Assembly: GCA_026388865.1 (NCBI GenBank)
Contig: JAPLIX010000001.1
Coordinates: 1 to 11,749 of the forward strand
Length of the DNA: 11,749 bases
Direction: 5' to 3'
Source of the DNA: Pseudomonadota bacterium
Lineage (GTDB): Bacteria > Desulfobacterota > WTBG01 > CAIYCZ01
This document shows positions 5,263 to 11,749 of this stretch, one piece after another. The notes under the pieces are model-generated. The model made no database searches and was not told where the DNA came from. It saw only the letters and a program-made list of their open reading frames with translations. Each line of letters opens with the position of its first letter. Position 1 is the first letter of the stretch. The translations under genes were made by a program, and so were the position numbers.

Positions 5263-7011
5263 ATGGCTGGAGAAAATGTTAAACATATGACCGGAGGGGA
5301 AGCCATCGCCGAAATGCTCCACCTCTATCAGGCCCAGTATGTCTTCGGAATCGGCGGCTTCCAGCTGCTCCCTTTTTATGATGCCATCGCCCGGGCTGGC
5401 AACCGTCAGCCCCGACATATCGTGGTCAACGATGAACGCACCGGTGCCTTTGCCGCCGATGGCTACGCCAGAATCTCCGCCCGAATCGGCTTCTGCGATG
5501 CAACGCTGGGCCCCGGAGCCACCAATCTTACAACCGCTTTGGTTGAGGCGACCACCGCGGGGATCCCCATTGTGGCTTTAATCGGAGATTCCAACCGCGA
5601 TCATTCGGGCAAGAATATGACCCAGGAGACCCGCCAAGCCGAGATCCTCTCTCCCATCGCAAAGGAGTTGATTCGAGTCGAACGGGGCCATCGCATTCCC
5701 GAGCTCATGCGAAGGGCCTTTGTAGTGGCCACTTCCGGCCGTCCGGGGCCTGTGGTCCTCAACATCCCCGAAGATATTGCCCATAACAAGTGGGAATATC
5801 CTCAGGATGAATTTTATATCGACCGCTCCACCCAAGCGGTTCCATCCCGGCGGATACGGCCGGACCAAGCAGAGCTTAAAAAAGCCGCGGCCCTGATCCG
5901 CAAAGCGGAGAGACCCGTCCTCCTGGTTGGAGGCGGTATCCACTTGTCCCAGGCCTACCCGGAGCTCCTCACTTTTGTGGAGACTCTAAACATCCCTGCG
6001 GGCCACACTTTGACCGGCAAGGGAGCCCTGCCCTGCAATCACCCTTTGTGCATCAACCTGTTTGGACGCTACGACCGGGTGGCCAATCATTTCATCCGCA
6101 GCGCCGATTTGATCATTGCCCTGGGGTTTAAGTTCGGCGAGATCGCTACGGTCCGCTACACCCTGATCCCCCAGAATACAAAGGTGATTCACATCGACAT
6201 CACTGCCGAGGAGATCGGGCGGCACCAGAAAGTAGAAGTCGGCCTCTGGGCGGACTGCAGGGCCGCGCTTACCGACCTGCTTGAAGAACTACGGGATGAG
6301 GCTTCGAGTCAGAGAAAAAAGAGGGAGGCCTATTTCTCCGAAATTCAGGAGAAAAAAAAAGAGTGGAAAATAAAGAATCTCGAGAGGCTCACGAGCAACG
6401 AGAAACCCATCAGCCTGGCCCGGGTGTGCTATGAGCTTACTCAGGCAACGCCGTCCAACGGAATTTTATTGACCGACGGAGGGTTTGCCGCCCACTGGGC
6501 AGGTCTCCTCTACGATACCCCTGCCGCTGGAAGAACTTTCGTTGCCAACCGCGGCAACGCTTCCATAGGGTACGGGCTGCCCGGAGCGATCGGGGCCCAG
6601 CTGGCTGCGGGGGATTCCCCGGTCATAGCCATGACTGGCGACGGCGGATTTAACATGTCCATGGGAGACCTCGAAACCGCCATTCGGGAAAAAATCCCCC
6701 TGACCCTGGTCATCGTAAATAATGCGGCTCACGGCTACGTAAAAGGCCTCCAGCATGCCCTCTGCAAGGGATGTTATCAATCTTCGGACTTAAAGGAAAT
6801 GAATTACTGCAATATCGCCAGGGAGATGGGATGCCAAGGCATCCGCGTGGAGGACCCGAAGGATCTTGCCGGCGCCCTGCGGAAAGGCATTCGGGAAAGG
6901 TCCGGCCCTAGTTTGATTGATGTAGTGGTTACTCGAGATCCGAGCCGGATGCTCCCGGGCGTGGATGCGCGATCGCAGCTTAAGTTCAAGGCCGGGGATC
7001 GCCCCGTATAA
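5263..7011 (+). CDS. Thiamine-diphosphate-dependent enzyme, acetolactate-synthase-like
   Basis: This 582-residue protein has the three-domain layout of the acetolactate synthase / benzoylformate decarboxylase / oxalyl-CoA decarboxylase family. The N-terminal PYR domain carries the cofactor-activating glutamate E58 in VNDERTGAFAADGYAR. The central domain spans roughly 195-345. The C-terminal PP domain has the ThDP/Mg motif from GDGGFNMSMGDL (459-470) to N486-N487. The reaction would be decarboxylation of a 2-oxo acid or carboligation of two substrates. I chose ATG 5263 because AGGAGG at 5251-5256 lies six bases before it and the family homology starts right after; an in-frame TTG at 5158 would add 35 unlikely residues. 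E58 argues against glyoxylate carboligase, which has valine there. A Lys/Glu-rich segment at 351-370 may be a linker or coiled coil. Its GC content is visibly higher than the TRAP genes that follow. The exact reaction is unknown. Confidence 0.9.
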   Translation: MAGENVKHMTGGEAIAEMLHLYQAQYVFGIGGFQLLPFYDAIARAGNRQPRHIVVNDERTGAFAADGYARISARIGFCDATLGPGATNLTTALVEATTAGIPIVALIGDSNRDHSGKNMTQETRQAEILSPIAKELIRVERGHRIPELMRRAFVVATSGRPGPVVLNIPEDIAHNKWEYPQDEFYIDRSTQAVPSRRIRPDQAELKKAAALIRKAERPVLLVGGGIHLSQAYPELLTFVETLNIPAGHTLTGKGALPCNHPLCINLFGRYDRVANHFIRSADLIIALGFKFGEIATVRYTLIPQNTKVIHIDITAEEIGRHQKVEVGLWADCRAALTDLLEELRDEASSQRKKREAYFSEIQEKKKEWKIKNLERLTSNEKPISLARVCYELTQATPSNGILLTDGGFAAHWAGLLYDTPAAGRTFVANRGNASIGYGLPGAIGAQLAAGDSPVIAMTGDGGFNMSMGDLETAIREKIPLTLVIVNNAAHGYVKGLQHALCKGCYQSSDLKEMNYCNIAREMGCQGIRVEDPKDLAGALRKGIRERSGPSLIDVVVTRDPSRMLPGVDARSQLKFKAGDRPV

Positions 7012-7125
7012 GAATATTACCTAAAAAAGCGCGAGGAAGGGTGATTTTTAAAAATTAACAAGTTTCAAAAAGCTCTATAGTAGTCATAGTAGCCAACGAT
7101 ATTGAGCTGAAAGGAGAACGAGGAA
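7012..7125. promoter_or_regulatory. Junction before TRAP genes, weak internal promoter candidate
   Basis: The gap contains the palindrome TTTTTAAAAA (7045-7054) and a possible sigma-70 pair, TTAACA (7055-7060) and TATAGT (7076-7081), with a short 15-base spacer. It also has a tandem ATAGTAG repeat (7077-7083, 7087-7093). AAGGAG at 7111-7116 is the ribosome binding site for the permease. An internal promoter could uncouple transporter from enzyme expression, but the match is weak. Confidence 0.2.
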
Positions 7126-8427
7126 GTGATAGTCTTCATAGGAATTAGCCTCATGATTTTCTTTTTGCTTATCGGTGCACCTGTAGGATTTGCCCTTGGT
7201 CTCAGTGGAGTGATAGGACTATATTGGGTTGGCGGGATGGATGCGGTAAGCGGGGTTATGAATACGGTACCCTATAGGACGGCGGCAAGCTACACATTGA
7301 CCACAATTCCGATGTTCATCCTGATGGCGGAATTAATCTCTGAAAGCGGTATTGTGAAGGAACTTTTCTCCGCAGCACAGAAATGGTTGGAGCGTCTTCC
7401 TGGAGGACTTGCGATAGCGAGTGTTTTTGCATCGGCGGGCATGGCAGCACTGTCTGGCTCAAGCACCGCATCAGCAGCCGCTTTAGCAAGCATTTCGATT
7501 CCGGAAATGATACGTCACGGCTACAAACCTCATGTGTCTGCAGGTGTCATTACCGTAGCAGGCACATTGGCCATTATGATTCCCCCCAGTATCCCGTTCG
7601 TCATTTATGGAGCCGTCACAGAAAATTCTATCGGGAAGCTTCTTATCGCCGGGATTATCCCGGGATTAATGACAGCGTCTGTGTATGCTTTGGGGATTAT
7701 CATTTGGAGCAAAATCAGCCCGAATGATATGCCGCGCTCAAGTTCAAGATATAGCTGGCAGGAGAAGTGGCACTCAATCCGTGACCTCTGGGCGTTTGCA
7801 ATACTGGCAAGTATGATTTTGGGATCTATGTATCTTGGCTTGGCAACGCCAACCGAGGCGGCTGCGGTAGGTGCGTTTGGGGCATTGGTGATCCCTCTCT
7901 TAAAAAGGCAGATTGCCTTACGAGGAATCAGAAAGGCTGTTCACAAAACAATTGAAGTTACAACGATGATATTTATGATTATTATTGGTGCCATGATCTT
8001 TGGATATTTCCTGACCATGACACAGGCAGCGCAAGGGCTGATAGGCTACATCGGTGGTTTGCATACGTCGAGGACAATGGTTTTATTCTTGATCGTGGTC
8101 ATGTATTTAATTCTGGGTTGTTTTCTGGACGTAATCGCGATCTTGTTGATTACCCTTCCGCTTGTCTATCCATTGATAATTTCTCTTGGTTACGATGCAC
8201 TCTGGTTTGGCGTCATTATCGTAAAACTAATCGAAATTGCCCTTATTACACCACCGCTTGGCATGAATGCCTACGTGGTTAGTGCTTCGTCCAAGATACC
8301 GCTTGAACAGGTTTTTAGGGGTACGATCGTGATGCTATCGTTCGAAGCCGTGACACTGGGTTTACTTCTTTACTTTCCTTCTATATCTACGTGGTTACCC
8401 TCGATGATGCTTACAAGCATAAAATGA
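7126..8427 (+). CDS. dctM: TRAP transporter large permease subunit (DctM/SiaT-M type)
   Basis: This 433-residue integral inner-membrane protein is the transport subunit of a tripartite ATP-independent periplasmic (TRAP) transporter, using an ion gradient to import an organic acid delivered by the binding protein. It has about a dozen hydrophobic segments along its whole length. Family hallmarks include ALSGSSTASAAALASISIPE (108-127), the re-entrant-type motif GTLAIMIPPSIPFVIYG (146-162), and a related C-terminal repeat, LITPPLGMNAYVV, in the last quarter. Its length is normal for DctM. The start is GTG, with AAGGAG nine bases upstream. It comes before the binding protein and small permease, which is not the commonest order. 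Its stop codon lies inside a 17-base palindrome. Confidence 0.95.
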   Translation: MIVFIGISLMIFFLLIGAPVGFALGLSGVIGLYWVGGMDAVSGVMNTVPYRTAASYTLTTIPMFILMAELISESGIVKELFSAAQKWLERLPGGLAIASVFASAGMAALSGSSTASAAALASISIPEMIRHGYKPHVSAGVITVAGTLAIMIPPSIPFVIYGAVTENSIGKLLIAGIIPGLMTASVYALGIIIWSKISPNDMPRSSSRYSWQEKWHSIRDLWAFAILASMILGSMYLGLATPTEAAAVGAFGALVIPLLKRQIALRGIRKAVHKTIEVTTMIFMIIIGAMIFGYFLTMTQAAQGLIGYIGGLHTSRTMVLFLIVVMYLILGCFLDVIAILLITLPLVYPLIISLGYDALWFGVIIVKLIEIALITPPLGMNAYVVSASSKIPLEQVFRGTIVMLSFEAVTLGLLLYFPSISTWLPSMMLTSIK

Positions 8428-8441
8428 ATGAATTTCATTCA
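8425..8441. repeat. Palindrome overlapping the large-permease stop codon
   Basis: TGAATGAATTTCATTCA is a perfect inverted repeat with 8-base arms around one central T, starting at the TGA stop. As RNA it could form a 7-bp, AT-rich stem with a three-base loop. It is too weak and lacks a U-tract for a terminator, but it could be a protein site or an mRNA 3'-end protector. Confidence 0.4.
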
Positions 8442-8545
8442 AATACCATTTTGCTGGGTCAGTCGTACCAACGTATGTTGTATGTTCCACTATTGGAAGG
8501 CGGAAACTAAAATAACCGTAAAATTCAAAAAAGGGGGGGTAAGCA

Positions 8546-9577
8546 ATGAAGATTACAATCAGGTTTCTCTTGTCAGCGGTCATGGTTTTTATGTTTTGCA
8601 TGCCGGGAACAGTTGATGCTGCAGACAATGTCGTAAAACTAAAACTTGCAGATTCTTATCCGGTAGGTCACACTTGTTATAAAATGGCCCTTAACTTCAA
8701 GAAACGCGTGGAAGAGATTACAAAAGGAAAGGCAGTTGTAGAATATTATCCATCGGAACAGCTAGGGAAGCTTAAAGATCTGTTGCGCATCTGCAGCTCC
8801 GGAGTCGCCGACATAACTAATGTTTCACCCAATTTTTTTGCGGGACAATTGCCCTTGAATACATTGATGGCTAGTCCCTTTTATACAACGGCAGTCGAAG
8901 GATCTGCTATAAATCAACGGTTATTGTTTGAGTCGCCGGAGATTATTAACGAGTATAGTAAATACGGTGTCCGACCAATCATGGGATACGCTACAAATCA
9001 GTATGATGTTGTTACCACGAAGAAGCAAGTCAAGAATCCCGAAGATGTCAAGGGGCTTAAGATAAGAACACCTGGAGGTTTTTTTGACAAGATCGCCGTT
9101 AGATACGGAATTTCTCCTGTTAGCATCGCCAGTCCTGAGATGTACGAAGCGGCGCAACGGGGAGTATTCGATGGAATGCTTCTTACTTTTCCTGCTGTAA
9201 AGCAGTATAGGTTAAACGAACTCGTAAAATATTACACTTACGGACTGAGATTGGGATCGAATCCAAATAGCTACATTATTAATGAGAAAAAGTGGCAAAG
9301 CCTGCCCAACGATGTCAAGGATGCCGTGCTGCAGGCCGGGAAAGAGGCAAGCGGCTATTTTGGGGAGAATTGGGATAAAGAACAAGAGGATTTGGCCGTT
9401 TCATTTGCAAAAGCGGGAGGAGTCATCACCAGGATCTCAAAAGAAAAATTAAAGGCTTGGATGCAACCAATGAAAGGAATAGAAGAAGATTGGTTAAACG
9501 ACATGGAAAAGAAGGGTTTGGCGGGTCGTCCTGTCTTCGATAAATTCCAAAAACTGTGCGACGAAATTGCTAAATAA
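8546..9577 (+). CDS. dctP: TRAP transporter periplasmic solute-binding protein (DctP type)
   Basis: This 343-residue protein captures the substrate in the periplasm and hands it to the TRAP permease. A signal peptide is clear: positively charged start (K2, R6), a hydrophobic core to about residue 20, and a cleavage site after VDA or DAA (residues 25-26). The mature part begins KLKLADSYPVGH. The family segment GLKIRTPGG (170-178) carries R174, the position that usually binds the substrate carboxylate. EMYEAAQRGVFDG (198-210) is the typical ligand-cleft helix. A strong AAGGGGGGG site lies at 8531-8539, six bases before the ATG. Length is standard. The conserved arginine implies a carboxylic-acid ligand, but the specific acid cannot be read out. 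Confidence 0.95.
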   Translation: MKITIRFLLSAVMVFMFCMPGTVDAADNVVKLKLADSYPVGHTCYKMALNFKKRVEEITKGKAVVEYYPSEQLGKLKDLLRICSSGVADITNVSPNFFAGQLPLNTLMASPFYTTAVEGSAINQRLLFESPEIINEYSKYGVRPIMGYATNQYDVVTTKKQVKNPEDVKGLKIRTPGGFFDKIAVRYGISPVSIASPEMYEAAQRGVFDGMLLTFPAVKQYRLNELVKYYTYGLRLGSNPNSYIINEKKWQSLPNDVKDAVLQAGKEASGYFGENWDKEQEDLAVSFAKAGGVITRISKEKLKAWMQPMKGIEEDWLNDMEKKGLAGRPVFDKFQKLCDEIAK

Positions 9578-9667
9578 AGGATGCCAAGAAGAAGTTCTGA
9601 TGCCGGAGTTTCATTGGCGTGTGTTGCAGAATAAGCAGACATCAGAGCAGAAAGATGAAGTTAGAAT

Positions 9668-10153
9668 ATGATAATCATTAATAGAGTGATGGATTGGATA
9701 GAAACGGTTGCTGTTGAACTTAGCGCCTTTTCGGTGATGCTGATAATGCTTTTTACGTCCGTTGACGTCATTCTAAGAAAGACAATGAATCTGTCTTTCC
9801 CAAGTCTATATGAGTTTACGGAAGAGTATTTAATGGTGGCGGTTGTATTTCTCTCTCTGAGCCATGTTTATAAAATCGGAGGACACGTAAGAGTTACGCT
9901 TATTGTATCACACTTTATTGCGCCCACGATAATGGCTCGGGTAAATAAAATACTGGTAGTGTTATTCTTAATGTTTTTCAGTATCATGCTTATACAGGGT
10001 TTTGCAACCGCGGCGGAGGCTTGGAAATTTAAAGAGGTGTCAAGCACTGTTTTAGAATATCCCATGGCCCCTGCACTATTTATGGTTCCAATAGGAGCGT
10101 TTCTTGTCTGTATCAGAATAATACAGAAGATTATTACCCCTGAGTCAGAATAA
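9668..10153 (+). CDS. dctQ: TRAP transporter small permease subunit (DctQ type)
   Basis: This 161-residue membrane protein pairs with the large permease in the TRAP complex. Four hydrophobic segments are visible, at about 14-34, 48-66, 88-112 and 132-153, as expected for DctQ. The loop KIGGHVRVTL (69-78), after the second segment, is the family signature. The ATG at 9668 follows an in-frame stop at 9662-9664, so no longer form is possible. The ribosome binding site is weak (GATGAAG), and the gene is 90 bases after the binding protein, so it may be translated less strongly. It closes the transporter set and appears to be the last gene of the operon. Confidence 0.92.
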   Translation: MIIINRVMDWIETVAVELSAFSVMLIMLFTSVDVILRKTMNLSFPSLYEFTEEYLMVAVVFLSLSHVYKIGGHVRVTLIVSHFIAPTIMARVNKILVVLFLMFFSIMLIQGFATAAEAWKFKEVSSTVLEYPMAPALFMVPIGAFLVCIRIIQKIITPESE

Positions 10154-10408
10154 TAGGGAACGCGAGAACTGCACAGCCGGTGGGATGGTCCGGGCTTTCT
10201 CCTGGGAGAGAAAAAGGGTCGGCGGCGCCGATCCTTGATCAATTCTCAACGATGGGGAAGATCGCCTGATCCGGGGCGGTGCGGAATTCCTCGTGGGTTT
10301 TTCCCGGTGGTAGAGAAGGCAACAGATTATCAATCACAAAGGTGAAATCCGCACTCGGTTGGGGAGGCATCAGGCAGCGTCGGCCTCTGCAGGTGGAAAG
10401 GATCTGGA
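10154..10408. other. Non-coding gap with GC-rich inverted repeats
   Basis: I find no credible gene here. It contains TTTCTC/GAGAAA arms (10196-10201, 10208-10213), then an 8-pair GC-rich stem with a three-base loop at 10216-10234, flanked on its left by AAAAA (10211-10215). On the minus strand the stem is followed by a T-run, so it could end minus-strand transcripts. On the plus strand no T-run follows. The base composition is higher in GC than in the preceding permease gene. Confidence 0.5.
10216..10234. terminator. GC-rich hairpin after the TRAP genes
   Basis: Bases 10216-10223 pair with 10227-10234 (one G-U pair on the plus strand) around loop GGC. The five A residues just to the left make a T-run on the minus strand, giving a terminator-like layout in that direction, although the G-U becomes an A-C mismatch there. 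It may also mark the 3' end of the catabolic operon. Confidence 0.35.
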
Positions 10409-10546
10409 GTGACTAAAGGGTCGTCTAAACCCCAAAAATATTGCTGGGTTGAACTTGACTCTTTCATCAACCGCTCCATGGATCATGATTCCAATGAGGA
10501 TTGCTTAAAATGGAAACGAATTCTGCGGGGAAAGCAAACGAATTAA
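10409..10546 (+). CDS. Candidate 45-residue hypothetical protein
   Basis: A GTG start at 10409 is preceded by AAAGGA at 10397-10402, six bases upstream. It opens a frame of 45 codons ending in TAA at 10544-10546. The product contains KYCWVELDSFINRSM (residues 10-24) and a basic end, KWKRILRGKQ. It is hydrophilic, with two cysteines and no signal peptide or membrane segment. It overlaps the start of the DUF3795 gene by 37 bases in another frame, which suggests translational coupling if both are real. I do not recognise the family. The good ribosome binding site and protein-like composition support it; the small size and overlap count against it. Confidence 0.4.
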   Translation: MTKGSSKPQKYCWVELDSFINRSMDHDSNEDCLKWKRILRGKQTN

Positions 10547-11019
10547 TCGGGATCTGTGGGATCTATTGCGGTACTTGCCCCAAATACTTAGCACCACGGG
10601 ATAATGACGTCGAATATTTGAAAAAAGCTTCCCATGAATCGGGTTTCCCTATAGAAGAAATCCACTGTGATGGTTGTCTCTCCGACAACGTATTTCCTGC
10701 CTGCAGGGTTTGCCGTTATGGCTTTCGCCTGTGTGCCGGAGAGAAAAAGGTAACCTGGTGCTTCCAATGCCCTGAATTTCCTTGTTCCCGCCTCCTGAGC
10801 TTTCTACCCATTGATGTCGTCAATGGCATTTCCCACCACGCCAGGCTCATTCAAGAATTGGAGTACATGAAGGAGCAGGGAATTGAAAAATGGCTTGAAA
10901 AACAAGACAGATCAGGCCGCTGCCCAAATTGCGGGAAAATGCTCTACTGGTATGCCCGTGAGTGTCCTGCCTGCCAATTTCCACTTGAGCGGCGATCCGG
11001 GGAAGGTGACGGGGGATGA
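10510..11019 (+). CDS. DUF3795 cysteine-rich protein with C-terminal zinc ribbon
   Basis: This 169-residue protein belongs to the DUF3795 family of small Cys-rich proteins common in anaerobes. The opening IGICGIYCGTCPKYLA, then CDGC (residues about 50-53), CRVC, and CFQCPEFPC form the usual cysteine pattern, likely to bind zinc or an Fe-S cluster. A separate zinc ribbon follows at the C-terminus: CPNC, then CPAC. The ATG at 10510 is chosen because GAGGA at 10496-10500 precedes it by nine bases; an in-frame TTG at 10501 has no such site. No function is established for the family that I can state. It lies about 350 bases beyond the TRAP operon and probably belongs to a separate unit with the small ORF that overlaps its start. 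Confidence 0.85.
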   Translation: METNSAGKANELIGICGIYCGTCPKYLAPRDNDVEYLKKASHESGFPIEEIHCDGCLSDNVFPACRVCRYGFRLCAGEKKVTWCFQCPEFPCSRLLSFLPIDVVNGISHHARLIQELEYMKEQGIEKWLEKQDRSGRCPNCGKMLYWYARECPACQFPLERRSGEGDGG

Positions 11020-11327
11020 AATATCCGTCGAATACGCTTCTATGTCCATAACTCATCTGTCCCTGATCCGGAACGTCACGAAGTAGATTCCTATGAAAGC
11101 AATATCGCGGATTGAAATAATTTTCTTGGTTTGTCTCGTTATTTCTCCGACGGCGTTATGTTCGGCATATTTCCTCGATGAAGCCAGGCGAGATCGTAGA
11201 GGTTCATATCCCGTTTTCCGTGACCTTCTCGGCAGTTTCTTCGGCCACACATTAACATAGTTTATTGGAAGAGTGTACGTTATAAATGAGCCTCAAAGGA
11301 TGTAAAGTGCTTCTATGTATACCCCGT
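11020..11327. other. Gap between DUF3795 gene and minus-strand nuclease gene
   Basis: Apart from the small ORF at 11093-11260, this stretch shows no gene or clear RNA structure. It is the convergent junction between plus-strand genes and the minus-strand gene that ends at 11328. I see no strong bidirectional terminator in it. Confidence 0.4.
11093..11260 (+). CDS. Candidate 55-residue exported small protein
   Basis: An ATG at 11093 opens a 55-codon frame ending in TAG at 11258-11260. The first 25 residues look like a signal peptide: K2 and R6, then the hydrophobic run IIFLVCLVISPTALCSA, with a plausible signal peptidase I site after C-S-A (residue 25). There is no proper lipobox, since T is at -3 of C23. 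The mature part would be about 30 residues, basic (EARRDRRGS) and ending GHTLT. The ribosome binding site is poor. It could instead stay as a one-pass membrane peptide. I do not recognise a family; the signal-like start is the main support. Confidence 0.4.
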   Translation: MKAISRIEIIFLVCLVISPTALCSAYFLDEARRDRRGSYPVFRDLLGSFFGHTLT

Positions 11328-11749
11328 TCAGATCGTTAGTATACGGTGCGGTTCATCAATAAACAGCAGGTAGCATTCGATAGGCCGCCCGCCGAAGAGC
11401 CCCTGGAGGATGGTTCGGTAGCGGATCATCTGGGGCCGGTACTTGTCGGCAAGGTGGCCGATGCGTCCCGTCTTGAAGTCGATGAGGGTGATGCGGTCAG
11501 GGGCGATGATGAGCCGGTCCACGATGCCGAAGAAGCGGGTGTCGGAGAGGTGCTGTTCGGTGAGGACCCTCCCGGTCCGGAAGAGGATCTCGCGCACCTT
11601 GGGATTGCCCACGAACCTCTCGACGGCGGCTTGCTCCTCTCCGGCGAGGCTGCCCGGGTCGATCCTTTGGCGGCCGCCGGTGAGCCGGGCGAGCGCCGCG
11701 TGGATGCGAATCCCCCTTTCGATCCCCGCCTCGATGGCGGCGGAGCGCA
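11328..11749 (-). CDS. RecB-family nuclease domain, C-terminal end of an AddA/UvrD-like helicase-nuclease (partial)
   Basis: The minus-strand frame is open from the window edge to a TGA at 11328-11330, giving the last 139 or so residues; the N-terminal part lies outside. All core motifs of a RecB-type PD-(D/E)XK nuclease are visible in order: the histidine motif in RGIRIHAALARL, the GxxDR motif in GIVDRLI, the metal-binding D-x-K in LIDFKTGR, and the Q-x-x-x-Y motif in RPQMIRYRTIL. This layout is typical of the end of AddA-type exonucleases, which process double-strand breaks for recombination, but a stand-alone PD-(D/E)XK protein is also possible. It converges on the plus-strand genes. About 62% GC in a hand-counted sample makes it distinctly richer than the TRAP genes. 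A GTG at 11612 is an internal codon, not the start. Confidence 0.82.
   Translation of the reverse strand, partial: RSAAIEAGIERGIRIHAALARLTGGRQRIDPGSLAGEEQAAVERFVGNPKVREILFRTGRVLTEQHLSDTRFFGIVDRLIIAPDRITLIDFKTGRIGHLADKYRPQMIRYRTILQGLFGGRPIECYLLFIDEPHRILTI

Noticed and set aside
5578..5943. Minus-strand ORF of 121 codons inside the ThDP gene
   Set aside because: Antisense shadow of a GC-rich conserved gene with no motif or ribosome binding site.
5263..7011. Glyoxylate carboligase
   Set aside because: That enzyme has valine in place of the cofactor-activating glutamate; here E58 is present in VNDERTGAFAADGYAR.
7383..7727. Plus-strand ORF of 114 codons within the large permease gene
   Set aside because: Shadow frame inside dctM, with His/Cys/Arg-rich, non-protein-like composition.
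10145..10333. Minus-strand ORF of 62 codons in the gap after the TRAP genes
   Set aside because: Low-complexity Arg/Pro/Ser-rich product that spans palindromes and has no ribosome binding site; it reads like translated repeat DNA.
1..11749. CRISPR array, tRNA, rRNA or complete insertion sequence
   Set aside because: No regularly spaced repeats, cloverleaf-like sequence, rRNA segments or transposase with terminal repeats were seen on reading the window.

Overview
The window reads as a catabolic locus from a mesophilic anaerobic bacterium, most likely a Desulfobacterota (deltaproteobacterial) or similar lineage. That placement is an inference from the combination of a PrpR-type sigma-54 activator, a complete TRAP transporter and a DUF3795 zinc-cluster protein. 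No rRNA or other phylogenetic marker is present, so it is tentative. Base composition is mixed: hand-counted 60-base samples give about 38% GC in the TRAP solute-binding gene, about 55% in the thiamine-diphosphate (ThDP) enzyme gene and about 62% in the nuclease gene at the right edge.

Layout. 1-272: non-coding leader. 273-2177: a 634-residue PrpR-type sigma-54-dependent activator (PrpR_N, PAS, AAA+, Fis HTH). 2178-2530: regulatory gap with a well-spaced -24/-12 promoter candidate (2304-2320), palindromes and a short coding-like remnant. 2531-10153: seven genes, all on the + strand, which look like one transcription unit: a beta-hydroxyacid dehydrogenase, a zinc-dependent medium-chain alcohol dehydrogenase, a DUF296/PPC protein of the acetolactate-decarboxylase fold superfamily, an acetolactate-synthase-like ThDP enzyme, then TRAP large permease, binding protein and small permease in the unusual order M-P-Q. 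10154-10408: non-coding, with GC-rich inverted repeats. 10409-11019: a candidate 45-residue ORF overlapping a DUF3795 protein with a C-terminal zinc ribbon. 11093-11260: a candidate 55-residue exported small protein. 11328-11749, minus strand: the C-terminal RecB-family nuclease domain of an AddA/UvrD-like protein, cut off by the window edge.

How the genes may work together (inference). A TRAP system imports an organic acid. A ThDP enzyme cleaves or condenses a 2-oxo acid. A metal-binding PPC protein of the ALDC fold may act on the ThDP product, and two NAD(P)-dependent dehydrogenases oxidise or reduce the hydroxy or keto intermediates. The upstream activator, whose N-terminal domain is of the type that binds a small organic-acid effector in PrpR, would switch the operon on through the sigma-54 promoter. 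The substrate cannot be read from the sequence. The ThDP + PPC + Zn-ADH trio parallels acetolactate synthase / acetolactate decarboxylase / butanediol dehydrogenase, and is the most promising candidate for an undescribed pathway here.
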